A DNA stretch of 64,000 nt from Schistocephalus solidus (Eukaryota > Platyhelminthes > Cestoda > Diphyllobothriidea > Diphyllobothriidae): NCBI GenBank assembly GCA_017591395.1, contig WEDG01005522.1, positions 52,212 to 116,211 on the forward strand. Direction: 5' to 3'. Below, in pieces: positions 1-8,989 of the stretch; the stretch's first letter is position 1, and every line of letters starts with the position of its first letter. A program made the translations under genes and the position numbers. The notes under the pieces are model-generated. The model saw only the letters and a program-made list of their open reading frames with translations, was not told where the DNA came from and searched no databases.

Positions 1-2763
1 TGCATATAAGGTGAGCTGTGTTGCATGTCGCCATGCGTAAACCGTGTTTGTAATATTACTGCCAACTTTTGAAAGTAGGAATATTGCGCAACGTTTGTGA
101 ACTAACTGATCCGTCAATTTTTACTGATAACCACTGGTCAATCTCTGATTGAGTTGCTTTTAGACAAGCAAGGTCTCAGACTACCATCCAAATTATTTCA
201 GTGTATTTTTTGTTCAGTATGTTTGAGGATAGTAGGCATTGCCTTTTAAGATTTCTCGTCTTTTCTCAGGGAGAGTTCGTACGATGTTTAGCTTTCACCG
301 TACCAGCAGAAATGTCATGAAGTATAGATAGGAAGCTTTTTATCTATTCTTGTTGGAAACTGATTGTTTACCTAAACCATCGTTAACCCTATACATAACG
401 AAGTTCAAAAAGATGACCTGTTTTAGTTAAATATGAAATTGCAATGTCCATATTGATGTTTGAAAATATTTAACCAGTTATATATTCCTAATCCCTTATC
501 CATGTTAGGAAGTGACAAAGCATTTGACAAGTTGTTTCATTTTTTATCATGAATAAGCCACGCTATTAATGCCTGATGTAAAGTTAATTTGACAAAACCA
601 AAAAAATAAACTGTCATTTTGCATAAAATATTACCGTGCATTTGCTATCTCAGGGAATATAGACCAAACTTAAGAAACGTGTCTTTGGGACGAAAAAGCA
701 ACTATGCAGGATTATAATATAAAAGATCTTGCAACATAATTCCGTGATTTTTCAGTCCAATCAGGATGACGCCTTTTTAACGAGCTTCCGTTCGGCAGCC
801 TTCATAGACTGGAGCCTGTAAAAAGGCTACTTAAGCACTATGTGCTTTTCACATTTATGTTCACTTTCCCTGTAAATGCAAACATATTTCATGTAAATAG
901 TGCACTAGCTATTCCTTCCTGTACTCAGTTGTTATAAACCTGCGTCTTCTTCCAAGTTTATACTTAAGGAAAGGGTATCTTTCGATTTTAAAAAGTTCAG
1001 TCTTTGCCATCGTTTAATGCCGCGAAATGTCCATTCATAAAATATCGTATTTATCAATTTATTGAGGTGCCTTAAAATTATAGAACATTTCCTCCTCCAT
1101 CGCAAAATGATACGAATAGTATGAAGCTTCTTACTCACTGCCTATAAAAATGGGCAATTGTTCTTTGACGTCTAGTATGGAAACCCTGATTGCAATTTTA
1201 AGGACAGGTTGGGTATAAACGTATTCAGCAGTTGAGAAAGTTTTTTTAAACCGAAGGTTACATTCCCTCAGTTATAAAACGTGAACTTGTCGCCATTCGG
1301 TATCAAATAGGTGCAATAAAGAAAATTTTTGTCTGCTTCCTGTAAAATGTATTCGAATTCATAACAGCATCGAGAATCACTAAGAAAATTCCATACTATG
1401 AATTCAGCCATTTTTAAATATTGTACTCTATGCGGGCTGCCGACACGAAGCTCGTTCAAAAGCCGATATCCTTATGTGACTGAGGCGTCATGGGATTATC
1501 ATGCAGGATAATTAATAGTATATCTTTACTAAAGTAATCTTTTCGAAACAAAAACATATCTTAGAGTTAAGGGTAACATTTCATGGCATTTCAATGTAAT
1601 TTTACCGTCTTCACTTAATTTGCTTTTCCTTCCCATTAAAATAGCGACTACTGCAAGACTTATTGGCACGTAAACATTCGTTTTTTTGAAATATAACTAT
1701 TCCAGTTTCCTAGCGATTTTCAGAAATAAATTATTCCCTTCTTTATGTGGTTATCATGTTTGGAAGCCACAAGAAGCTATGAATAAGCCGTCAGAAAACT
1801 GGCGATACTGAAATTCCTGTATTTGTTGCTTGTATCATCGCAGGAACAAGGAGCTTCCCCAATTCCCCGACTCTAGAGAGTAATTTCTCCAAAGGTGTTG
1901 TTTCATTCAGAGTTGCAGAGGTAACTGGGGCTTTCGTTGAGAGTGAGAGACAGTCAGCGCTGCGGCGGCTGATATGGTGAAGGCAATTTGTTTGCAAATG
2001 ACCGGAAACTAGATCAGCCACATTGGTACCCGAAGCCGAGGGCAAAAAGAAAACCGCAAAATAGGACGTTAGAGCAGGAGGCCAATCACCAGACTATACC
2101 CTCCCTCATACTGTGAAATGGAAAAAAAACAAGACGGTGTCTTTTCTGACTAGATTTCAAACGATTGTTATTTTCAACCGAAGTGCCTTTAACTGCGCAC
2201 ATGGCAGGGGGCCAAGCACTGCGATGGTCTGCATGTAGCTCGCAATACACAGAGCAGCTTCATGCTGCCCCAGCCTTTTTCACTGGAAGCTACCCACGTC
2301 TATGGACAGCGCACGATGCCATTCTGATCGACCTTTCTCCGACACGGAAGACGCATACCTGTAGTCCGAAATTTTATGCAACAAACACTCATTGGAGTGC
2401 ACCTGAGGCATACTCGAGAAGTCAGTGGGCCGACTAGGAGATGTATTTATCTTTAAAATGTCATACTTTGAGAATTTGGACTGCAGTGGAAAACGTCAAC
2501 CTATCATAAAATATGTGATTCCTGGGAAGCGCTGGAAACATTGATATCCAAGAGAGAAAAAAATCAACCCAATTGACTGCATGTCTGTTTTTTTAAATGC
2601 ATATACGGTGAGTGTGTATAAAAGGGTTGTACAACATAGCATCCAAAATGATATTCTGGGTCTGTAGGAAAGGACCGGGTAGATCAGGAAATGCACGGAC
2701 TGAAAGCTGAAAGAAAGCGATGTACACTTTATGTTGCGCGAACGAGCTGGGCCGGCTTTATCC
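1..2763. other. Region downstream of the PKC stop codon, no gene recognised
   Basis: This AT-rich stretch should hold the 3' UTR of the minus-strand PKC gene and intergenic DNA. I could not place a polyadenylation site. Two open frames (1791-2045 minus, 84 codons; 2165-2437 plus, 90 codons) match nothing I recognise and have no splice or repeat context. I see no repeat family here. Confidence 0.4.
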
Positions 2764-2896
2764 TCAAACTTCCACAACAAATTCAGGATTTACGAAGGAG
2801 AACCCGGCAAACTCTGTCTGCGTAAGGTTCATGATGAAGAGCTTGTCGGTGGGAGTAAACTCAGTGGACATCTCTGTGAAGGCGGGATCAAAGTTG
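2764..2896 (-). CDS. PKC: PKC terminal exon: AGC-kinase C-tail and stop codon
   Basis: The exon encodes the last 43 residues of a conventional protein kinase C. It begins after an AG acceptor with the third base of a Ser codon and ends at TGA (2764-2766). Visible landmarks are NFDPAFTE, the turn motif TPTDKLFI (the threonine of TPTD at 2854-2856) and the hydrophobic motif FAGFSF, whose serine (2797-2799) corresponds to the C-terminal autophosphorylation site of PKCs. The protein ends in Val-Glu-Val, a hydrophobic terminus that could act as a PDZ ligand (inference). In the family this tail packs on the N-lobe and stabilises the kinase. The exon is 133 bp and needs an upstream exon ending in phase 2. 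The next exon I found upstream ends in phase 0 at 24221, so at least one exon is missing between them. Confidence 0.9.
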
Positions 2897-3052
2897 CTGA
2901 TATCACGTTTGTCAACCTTTGTAATAAGAAAGAAGAATGCATGAGACGTTGGACGGCAGGCTGGATTTCAATTCACTTAACCGACGTCAAAAAGTAAAAT
3001 CAGTTATTTTAATTAGGCTTATTTGTCTGTAATAAGTGTCAATAGCCAGCTA
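2897..3052 (-). other. 3' end of a very long PKC intron
   Basis: Sequence directly upstream of the terminal exon. The acceptor reads gatatcag on the minus strand. No other feature is seen. Confidence 0.5.
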
Positions 3053-3250
3053 AAGATGGATGATAGCCCAGAAATGGCTATACCAGCCCCCTTTCCCTGG
3101 GTGTTGATGCCAATCTGCGTATATCACTAGCCGCTGTGCTACTGTTTACGGGATTGAGGGTGAGGCCGCCGTCATAACGGGATGAATGAGACCCTTACCG
3201 ATCTAAGAGCACTTATTAACCATACAGTGCGTGACCTATCTCATGCAAAG
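3053..3250 (+). mobile_element. Degraded 3' half of the hammerhead SINE
   Basis: The stretch starts inside the SINE core (GATGATAGCCC, then AGAAATGGCTAT). It continues into the downstream module around 'actagccgctgtgctac' and 'cccttaccgatctaag', which recurs at 6580, 32260, 43570, 51450 and 63560. The tRNA-like head is absent. The match is imperfect, so this is an old truncated copy. Confidence 0.55.
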
Positions 3251-3539
3251 TGCCGACATTTTCGAATGACAAGTAATCAGTCGCAAACCGCACCCACACA
3301 TATACGAAACCTTTGAAATAATAATGAACAACCCTATCGGAGTTTAAAACTTAAAGAAAGCAGTTAAATAAATATTAAATTGTTTCAAAATGTCAACTAT
3401 ATTTTTTAAAAAGCTGCATAGGGCGAAAATGTGCTAAATCGCTGTAACTGTGATTCCTACAGTTTAATAGAATTTTCAGTTGAAATCGTAAACATATCCT
3501 TTCGTACATATTAAAAGAATTTTCCTTTCGCCAAATGTC

Positions 3540-3830
3540 TTTATTGGTATTTGTGATATTGGATGCCAATATGTGTTAGGTCTTCCTTGCAGGGTTTTCA
3601 AGCAACTGGTCATACAGTAAGATTCCGTACTATATATTTATCAAAACCGAATAAAAGATTTTTTGGATACTTCTTTTGCGTCATGTTTTTCGATTCAGCT
3701 AAGCATGAAAATTTCCTGAGGAGAAAAATGAACGCTTACGGCACAATTTTGCCAGTAATATGCCAAAGATAAATTTAAAACTTTTATAATAGCGCACCTC
3801 TTTAGAAAGAGCTTTAAATAGATATAAGTT
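3540..3830 (+). repeat. Dispersed repeat of unknown class (pair with 29280-29600)
   Basis: The segment from 'ccttgcagggttttcaagc' through 'gataaatttaaaac' is a diverged copy of the reverse complement of 29280-29600. Shared landmarks include 'cagggtttcaagcgactgg', 'agattccgt' and 'taatagcgcacctc/ataacgaggcgc'. No coding capacity, tRNA head or terminal repeat is visible. Confidence 0.5.
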
Positions 3831-4744
3831 ACTTTACATTTTTCCAAGGTTGCCAAGGTGAAATGTGGAAGTTTAACCTTTTTTTACTTCTCTGAAATGA
3901 AGTCATACATTAACTGCCGAAAATGAAGAACCCACCTTTCGCTTCATACCTAACCATTTTCACTATATTTATATCTTTAAATGCCACATTCGAAGATGCC
4001 AAATGAAACATGCTAACCTTCTGCCCATTGTGTTTCCAAATCCTGGATTAGCAGAAAGTATTGTAAAGTAGCGAAAATTCCCATTGAAAAATTAGAAAAA
4101 CAATTTAGCGAGCATACGTTAGCTTTCGATAAATTCTCATCAGGTATTGTATCGCATGCTTCCACTTTTACAAAGGTTGCTTTAGGCATCCAACTCCACA
4201 GAAAAATTTGTGCGTATTTTGTTTACGGTCCTAATTTTTGGGGTAGTAGAATAAATACTAGTAAACAAGTTCATTACTATATTTTGTGTCGTCAAACGCC
4301 AGAAATTTGTACATAATAATTTTTAAAGCCGAATTTATTTCTTATTTCTAGAAAACAATGCAATATCCTACACTTGGCTTCACGTGATTTTCGTTGAATT
4401 AATATCTTATTTTCCGCTTATAGAGGGAATTTATTTGAGAATTTATATGCGTATATTAATATTCTTTTATATTAAAATGCATAAAAAATATAGAGTTTGC
4501 TGTACAATATTAAATAATGTAGGAACTTTCTTAGATGTCCGGCAATCTCCGATTTTGTCCCAATTCTGCCTATTTTCATTCAATAAATTGGATTGAACAC
4601 GCAGGTTTTCGTAAAAAGCTATTCTGAGCATCAAATCCACTTAACAAACCAAAATAACGATACAGAATTTAGGATAAATATTCAGTAAAATTTCAATCAC
4701 AAACTGCACGAGTTAGGTCATAAACTATAGATGGATTTATATAT
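3831..4744. other. Intronic AT-rich DNA, nothing recognised
   Basis: The sequence is AT-rich. A 70-codon open frame at 4384 has the composition of random AT-rich DNA. No repeat match was noticed. Confidence 0.4.
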
Positions 4745-5215
4745 ATAATTCGAGGAAAAGAAGTTCTTTGGGAATCAATAAGTAACTTTATTAGGTAAAT
4801 TTTCGACGCTGGTCATCGTCAGACGTGAAGTAAGTGCGCCAAACAGTTAAAATTTAAAATGGGCCAAAAAATCGATTCTGTTTTGTCCATCCTGCCAAAG
4901 GTTGCCATGCCCAGTGTCCAATTCAATGTTGCGTTTCAAGCAAGATTTAGCTGAGTAAATGGCTCAAAAAGTCTCGGCCTTTCTTAGGTTGACAGGAAGC
5001 AACAATGTGGGTTTTTTCCTAGGCAAAGCTGTGCCCAGTTTTCAGCATAGGCCTGACAGCTGGAGACAAATGGTTTCGCCTCCTTACGGCCAACCGATGT
5101 TTTTGTATGTGTGTGGAGGCCAACTTTCTTGCCTGACCACAATACACTATATTGCAACTGTGAGGGTATGCCATTGAGATAACACGTTTGTTATCGTTAA
5201 AAAGAATCAACTAGA
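4745..5215 (-). mobile_element. Penelope-like element 3' end, GIY-YIG relic
   Basis: On the minus strand the translation contains a GIY-YIG endonuclease core in decayed form: NIVYCGQARKLASTHIQKHR, then LAVRRRNHLSP and KTGHSFA. With a frameshift it is followed by an ARREFLEA-like segment and NIELDTGHGNL. Downstream is a short 3' UTR with a hammerhead-like motif at 4799-4823 and a TA-rich tract at 4738-4748. The next element (5290-6240, plus strand) belongs to the same family in opposite orientation, so the two are head to head. Confidence 0.75.
4799..4823 (-). ncRNA. Hammerhead-like motif in PLE 3' UTR
   Basis: Minus strand: GUCUGACGAUGACC, then AGCGUCGAAAA. The core CUGANGA and GAAA are present, with a short imperfect stem II. 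Stem III is at most a few base pairs, as in the minimal hammerheads known from PLEs. Activity is uncertain. Confidence 0.4.
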
Positions 5216-5289
5216 AACGCTGTATAGCGTTATTTACTCAACGTTATAAGGTATCAACTTCACGTTCGAAAGAGAAGTTGACAGTAAAC

Positions 5290-6240
5290 GCCCATTTGTG
5301 ACATCCTCGTAAAGCGCAAGACATTTCACACATCGGTTTACCGCAAAGAAGCTTATCAGGAATTAATCCTTCATTGCCAGAGCAACCATCCTGCCACTCA
5401 GAAACGGAGTACTGTTATCACTCTACTCAATCGAGCAAAGACGCACTGTTCCGATAACGAGCTCTACCAGAGCTAACTTAGTTATTTGTTCAAACTATTT
5501 TCCAGAAATTTTTATCCAAGAAATGTTGTTTCGTCGATGCATGAGACCAAGGAAGACAAGTAACTAGATTGCTCCGATCAAGCGCTCAAACCAAAAAAAC
5601 TGTGAACACTTCCGTACATCAAGAACGTGTCCGAACTCGTTGAAAGACACTTGAAGAATCATCTAATCCAAGTGACGCGTAAACCAACGACAACATTGCG
5701 AAATCAGCTTATACAACCTCAGGATAACGTTGGCTATTTGGATAAAAAAAGTCTGTTACAAGATTCCATTGACAGTTGCAATGCGTTGCATTGTAGTTAG
5801 ACAGAAAAGTCAGCCTCCATAAACATAAAAACATCAATTGACAAAAAGCAGGCGAGCTCATGTCTCAAGTTGCCATGTATACGCTGGAAACTGGGCACAA
5901 ATGTGTCTGGGACAAAACCCACATTGTTGCTTCCTCTCAATCCAAGAAAGGCTGCGAACATTTGGAAGCCATTTACTCAAACGATTCATGCAGTAACCTA
6001 CATATCGAATTGGAAACGGTAATGGGCAACCTGACAGAGAGTGGGAAGAGGTGACAACCAATCCAATGACAGCCACTGGCAGGAAGGACTAAAAATATCG
6101 ATTTTTGGCAAGTTTTAAATTTTTACTGTTTGGCACAAATACTTTACGTCTGAAGATGACCTGCGGAACCGGCGTCGAAAATGAAGCTTTAATTGCTTCA
6201 AGCCATTTCTCAAAGAACTTCTTTTCTTTGAATTCCATTT
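5290..6240 (+). mobile_element. Penelope-like element 3' end, plus strand, decayed
   Basis: With several frameshifts the plus strand translates as the distal part of a PLE reverse transcriptase plus GIY-YIG endonuclease. The linker reads NVSELVERHLKNHL, then KPTTTLRNQLIQPQDNVGYL. Next comes TLETGHKCVWDKTHIVAS, SQSKKGCEHLEAIYSND and HIELETVMGNLTESGKR, ending near 6052. These blocks match in order the GIY-YIG domain of the other PLE copies in the window. The 3' UTR (6053-6240) carries a hammerhead-like motif. Many stops upstream show it is dead. Confidence 0.75.
6148..6183 (+). ncRNA. Hammerhead-like motif in PLE 3' UTR
   Basis: Reads GUCUGAAGAUGACC, then CCGGCGUCGAAAAU. The CUGAAGA and GAAA core boxes flank a bulged stem II (GACC with GGCGUC). 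It lies at the same place relative to the GIY-YIG ORF as in other PLE copies here. Confidence 0.45.
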
Positions 6241-6284
6241 GTGATGCTAATTTTCAATATATATATGAAATATATATATGAAAT

Positions 6285-6425
6285 TGAACCGAAAAAGACA
6301 AGGGAGACCGGAATGGCCATTTCTGGCTTATTAGCATCATCAGTCAGTCATACCCATCCCCATGTGGCACACTAATTCGAACCTGCGACTTTTTCTTTTT
6401 GAATCGAACGCTCTACCATTGAGCC
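6285..6425 (-). mobile_element. Hammerhead SINE copy (left half of an inverted pair)
   Basis: On the minus strand: tRNA-like head with an A-box-like TAGAGCGTTCGA and a B-box-like GGTTCGAAT. The hammerhead core follows (6302-6355), then the 3' tail 'ccggtctcccttgtc'. A TA-rich tract (6265-6285) abuts the tail. Confidence 0.8.
6302..6355 (-). ncRNA. Type I hammerhead ribozyme in SINE, near intact
   Basis: Minus strand: stem I 5' strand GGGUAUGACUGA, core CUGAUGA, stem II UGCU-AAUA-AGCC, core GAAA, self-complementary AUGGCCAU, H17 = U, then stem I 3' strand CCGGUC-U-CCC. Stem I pairs with one terminal A·C mismatch, and GGG/CCC pairs beyond a UAU/U bulge. Position 10.1/11.1 is not the usual G-C pair, which may lower activity. 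Confidence 0.65.
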
Positions 6426-6575
6426 ACGGGCTCGTTGTTTTTTGGTAGAGCATTCGACTCAAATACCAAAGGTCGCAGGTTCGAATCCCAGGTGTTCCAC
6501 ACTTGAGATTAGTACTGGCTGATGACGGCTAATAATGCCAGAAATGGCCATTCCTTCCCTCTTGTCGGTTCAATT
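6426..6575 (+). mobile_element. Hammerhead SINE copy (right half of an inverted pair)
   Basis: Plus strand: head 'tggtagagcattcgactc', B box 'ggttcgaatccc', core CUGAUGA-CGGCUAAUAAUGCCA-GAAA (6511-6558) and tail 'cttgtcggttc'. The heads of this copy and the 6285-6425 copy almost touch, making a palindrome of about 290 bp. Stem I is damaged here. Confidence 0.8.
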
Positions 6576-6579
6576 TCAT

Positions 6580-6690
6580 CATATGCTACAAGTCGCTATG
6601 CGACCGCTTGCGAGGGCTCTAGTCTGAGCTCCAGGGCACAACGGAACATACATGTTCCTTAAGCAGATCGGTGAGCCCCACACTATCATA
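6580..6690 (-). repeat. SINE-associated 110-bp module
   Basis: The sequence from 'gctacaagtcgctatgcga' to 'gtgagccccacactatc' recurs almost unchanged as the reverse complement at 63555-63655, and more diverged at 32260, 26610, 43570 and 51460. It is the distal part of the composite SINE. Confidence 0.65.
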
Positions 6691-6704
6691 TATCTATATA
6701 TATA

Positions 6705-7190
6705 GGAGAAAATACGGACCCCAGGTATTGAAATGGAAGGAGAAGATAAGGTGATCTCTGTGGTAGAAGATATAATTGTCTGACCTTTCACACTCATACT
6801 CGAGCGCATCATCGGAGATAGAGAATAGGGGGAACTACATGGTATAAAAAGGTCTTTCGTGCTCACTTGCGATAGGTCTAACCACCTCGTTTCTCATTAG
6901 TCCTCCTCTCATGCGCCAATGGTGCTTGACGGCCTCATAGGGCACTGGTAGGTCAATGCTGCGGTTGATAGAGTTGGCGTCTGACTGCCAAGCTTCGATG
7001 ACTTCCCTCGCCAATCTTTTTTCGGCTCGGCCGAGCACTAGAGCACCGTCAAAATCGAACCGGTGGTTGTTTTCTAGACTATGCATGGTGACGTGTGATC
7101 GAATATCCTTTCGCCTTACGGTCAAAGTGTGCTCGTGCATGCGCGTACTTAGTCGTCTGTTGGTCATGTCGCACTAGTTTGCCGGGCAGT
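6705..7190 (-). mobile_element. Penelope-like element 3' end with open GIY-YIG frame
   Basis: The minus-strand frame 7167-6835 (110 codons) is the distal part of a PLE GIY-YIG endonuclease: TNRRLSTRMHEHTLTVRRKD, a His-containing block SLENNHRFDFDGALVLGRA, then EVIEAWQSDANSINRSIDLP and a natural-looking end at 6835. The catalytic GIY and YIG residues are upstream and missing or frameshifted. The 3' UTR has a hammerhead-like motif (6778-6815). Bases 6724-6800 are repeated in inverted orientation at 7225-7300, giving inverted termini around the ORF. Confidence 0.8.
6778..6815 (-). ncRNA. Hammerhead-like motif, PLE terminus
   Basis: Minus strand: CCGAUGA, then stem II GCGCUC-GAGUAU-GAGUGU (six pairs including G-U), then GAAAGGUCAGAC. 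The first core C-U is C-C, so this copy is probably damaged. The inverted partner is at 7215-7251. Confidence 0.45.
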
Positions 7191-7204
7191 CTAGACACCT
7201 CAGG

Positions 7205-7300
7205 CGTTATTTACCATGACAATGGTCTCGATTATGAGTGTGAAACGTCCGAAAATTATATCTTCTACCCCAGAGATCGCCTTATCTTCTCCTTCCATAT
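7205..7300 (+). repeat. Inverted copy of the PLE terminus
   Basis: From 'atgagtgtgaaacgtccg' to 'cttatcttctccttccat' this is the reverse complement of 6724-6800, with a degenerate hammerhead-like motif at 7215-7251. It then runs into a (TA)n tract (7297-7316). Inverted terminal repeats of this kind are a known PLE feature. Confidence 0.6.
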
Positions 7301-7463
7301 ATATATATATATATATCCCAGCGTATGACACTCACTGATGTGGTTATGATCACACTTGATCCCATTACGTCCACGCGCCAGCTAGCCACTGGCGATGAAC
7401 GAACGTTGTGTCATAAGACACATGCCACATATAATTTATAGGTATGTTGCTATAGGTGCAACA

Positions 7464-7520
7464 GGCAACACGTAGACAGCTGTTTCACGGTCGTTACCGA
7501 TCATCAGTACGTCATATGCC
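7464..7520 (-). ncRNA. Satellite hammerhead ribozyme, copy 1
   Basis: All core boxes are present (CUGAUGA, GAAA, cleavage triplet GUC). Stem II is CGGU-AACG-ACCG and stem III is the self-complementary ACAGCUGU. Stem I differs from copy 4 by one base (UACGUG instead of UACGUC), which unpairs its outer end. Confidence 0.8.
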
Positions 7521-7696
7521 TTGTGCAGTGAGGAATATATACATGTCAAACAAGCGTATAACACTCACTGATGTAGTTAGGATCACACTTGATCCCATTA
7601 CGTCCACGCGCCAGCTAGCCACTGGCGATGAACGAACGTTGTGTCATAAGACACATGCCACATATAATTTATAGGTATGTTGCTATAGGTGAAACA

Positions 7697-7753
7697 GGGA
7701 AGACGTAGACAGCTGTTTCACGGTCGTAACCGATCATCAGTACGTCATATGCC
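7697..7753 (-). ncRNA. Satellite hammerhead ribozyme, copy 2
   Basis: The core is intact. Stem II keeps CGGU/ACCG with a one-base loop change. The inner stem I GACGUA/UACGUC is perfect, but the outer GGCA partner is changed to UCCC, so the outer stem is weaker. Confidence 0.8.
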
Positions 7754-7931
7754 TTGTGCAGTGAGAAATATATATACATGTCAAACAAGCGTATGACACT
7801 CACTGATGTGGTTAGGATCACACTTGATCCCATTACGTCCACGCGCCAGCTAGCCACTGGCGATAAACGAACGTTGTGTCATAAAACACATGCCACATAT
7901 ACTTTATAGGTATGTTGCTGTAGGTGCAACA

Positions 7932-7988
7932 GGCAAGACGTAAACAGCTGTTTCACGGTCGGTACCGATCATCAGTTCGTCACATGCC
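7932..7988 (-). ncRNA. Satellite hammerhead ribozyme, copy 3
   Basis: The core boxes are intact, with cleavage triplet GUU instead of GUC. Stem I has a mismatch (GACGAA against UACGUC). The stem II loop begins ACC instead of AAC. This copy is probably weaker than copy 4. Confidence 0.75.
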
Positions 7989-8164
7989 TTGTGCAGTGAG
8001 GAATATATACATGTAAAACAAGCGTATGACACTCACTGATGTGGTTAGGATCACACTTGATCCCATTACGTCCACGCGCCAGCTAGCCACTGGCGATAAA
8101 CGAACGTTGTGTCATAAGACACATGCCACATATACTTTATAGGTATGTTGCTATAGGTGCAACA

Positions 8165-8221
8165 GGCAAGACGTAGACAGCTGTTTCACGGTCGTTACCG
8201 ATCATCAGTACGTCATATGCC
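8165..8221 (-). ncRNA. Satellite hammerhead ribozyme, copy 4, best preserved
   Basis: Minus strand: GGCA-UAU-GACGUA, CUGAUGA, hairpin CGGU-AACG-ACCG flanked by U and U, GAAA, ACAGCUGU, C17, UACGUC-U-UGCC. Stem I pairs completely: six inner pairs, then four outer pairs past a UAU/U asymmetric bulge. That is where loop-loop contacts occur in natural type I hammerheads. Predicted cleavage lies between 8176 and 8175. The only departure from the usual core is U·U at 10.1/11.1. Stem III is palindromic with a two-base apex, so pairing between two transcripts (dimeric form) is likely. Confidence 0.85.
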
Positions 8222-8266
8222 TTGTGCAGTGAAGAATATATACATGTCAAACAAGCGTATGACACT

Positions 8267-8269
<3 letters not shown>

Positions 8270-8311
<42 letters not shown>
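8270..8311. repeat. (AT)n microsatellite
   Basis: About 42 bases of pure AT dinucleotide separate the truncated satellite unit from the PLE inverted arm. Confidence 0.95.
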
Positions 8312-8314
<3 letters not shown>

Positions 8315-8315
8315 A

Positions 8316-8968
8316 GGCGTATACAACAGAATTTATTGGTATAAACAAATTTCGTGACGACTTATCAACTGCAAATCGTCTTTGCATAACACAGATGACA
8401 AATGAAAATAGACAGCAGTTTGAATTAACAGAAACTAAATACATAACAGCAAGGGCCAGAGGACAACATTAAGAACTTCAGGAAAAAAAATGTGGGGAGA
8501 AGCTAAGACAACTAAAACCATGAATCCTCTAGGGTGAAAATCACTAGGGTAATTGTAGATTGATAACATGGTCTAGTTGCTTGCAAAGATTGGGTTTCTC
8601 CCTACGTATATACGCTGCTTCCAAGTTGTGCAAAGTCCGCGGTGTTCACGCCCGAACAAGTACTCGGTAAGCTGTTTTGAGGTCTACATAGTGACCACTG
8701 TCTAGTAGATGTTTAGTAATCGAAGAACGTGGTAATTAATTTTCTTGTTTAAACAACCAATTAGGCAAATGTTCAGCGGCTCTGGTTGCTAATTGCCTTT
8801 GCGTTCGCCCAATGTACTTGCATCCACAAGTACACGTTAATTCATTAACAAAATTTTGGGTAGCGTTCAACGGCAAGGCATCCTTTGGATGGTTCATTGG
8901 CAGGCTTCTAGTATGATTGATAAAGATGAGCTGAGCTGCATTGCATGTTCTTACTATGATGCAGCAAC
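8316..8968 (-). mobile_element. Inverted copy of PLE 3' region (left arm)
   Basis: Its reverse complement matches 9337-9993 almost base for base, from 'ctgagctgcatt' at one end to 'ggcgtatac' at the other. It encodes the same GIY-YIG segment in the minus direction (partly frameshifted). The two arms flank the reverse-transcriptase remnant at 8990-9336. Confidence 0.85.
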
Positions 8969-8989
8969 ACGCTACCTTTCGTAGACGTC

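Larger units (their letters stand above)
7321..8268 (-). repeat. Tandem satellite: four units of ~233 bp, each with a hammerhead ribozyme
   Basis: The phrase 'gcgtatgacactcactgatg' (or a close variant) starts units at 7321, 7554, 7789 and 8022. A fifth unit begins at 8255 and is cut off after about 15 bp by an (AT)n tract. Unit lengths are 233, 235, 233 and 233 bp, with only scattered substitutions between copies. The minus strand is taken as sense because each unit carries a type I hammerhead on it. A second conserved hairpin (CGCCAG-loop-CTGGCG) sits elsewhere in the unit. Short open frames in this stretch are products of the repetition, not genes. Confidence 0.95.

Noticed and set aside
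1791..2437. Two small genes downstream of PKC
   Set aside because: Short frames without domain, splice or conservation evidence.
7321..8268. CRISPR-like array
   Set aside because: The whole 233-bp unit is repeated with no variable spacers, in a eukaryotic context. It is a satellite.
8247..8444. A membrane-protein-like frame rich in Tyr and Ile
   Set aside because: Its composition comes from translating the (AT)n tract.
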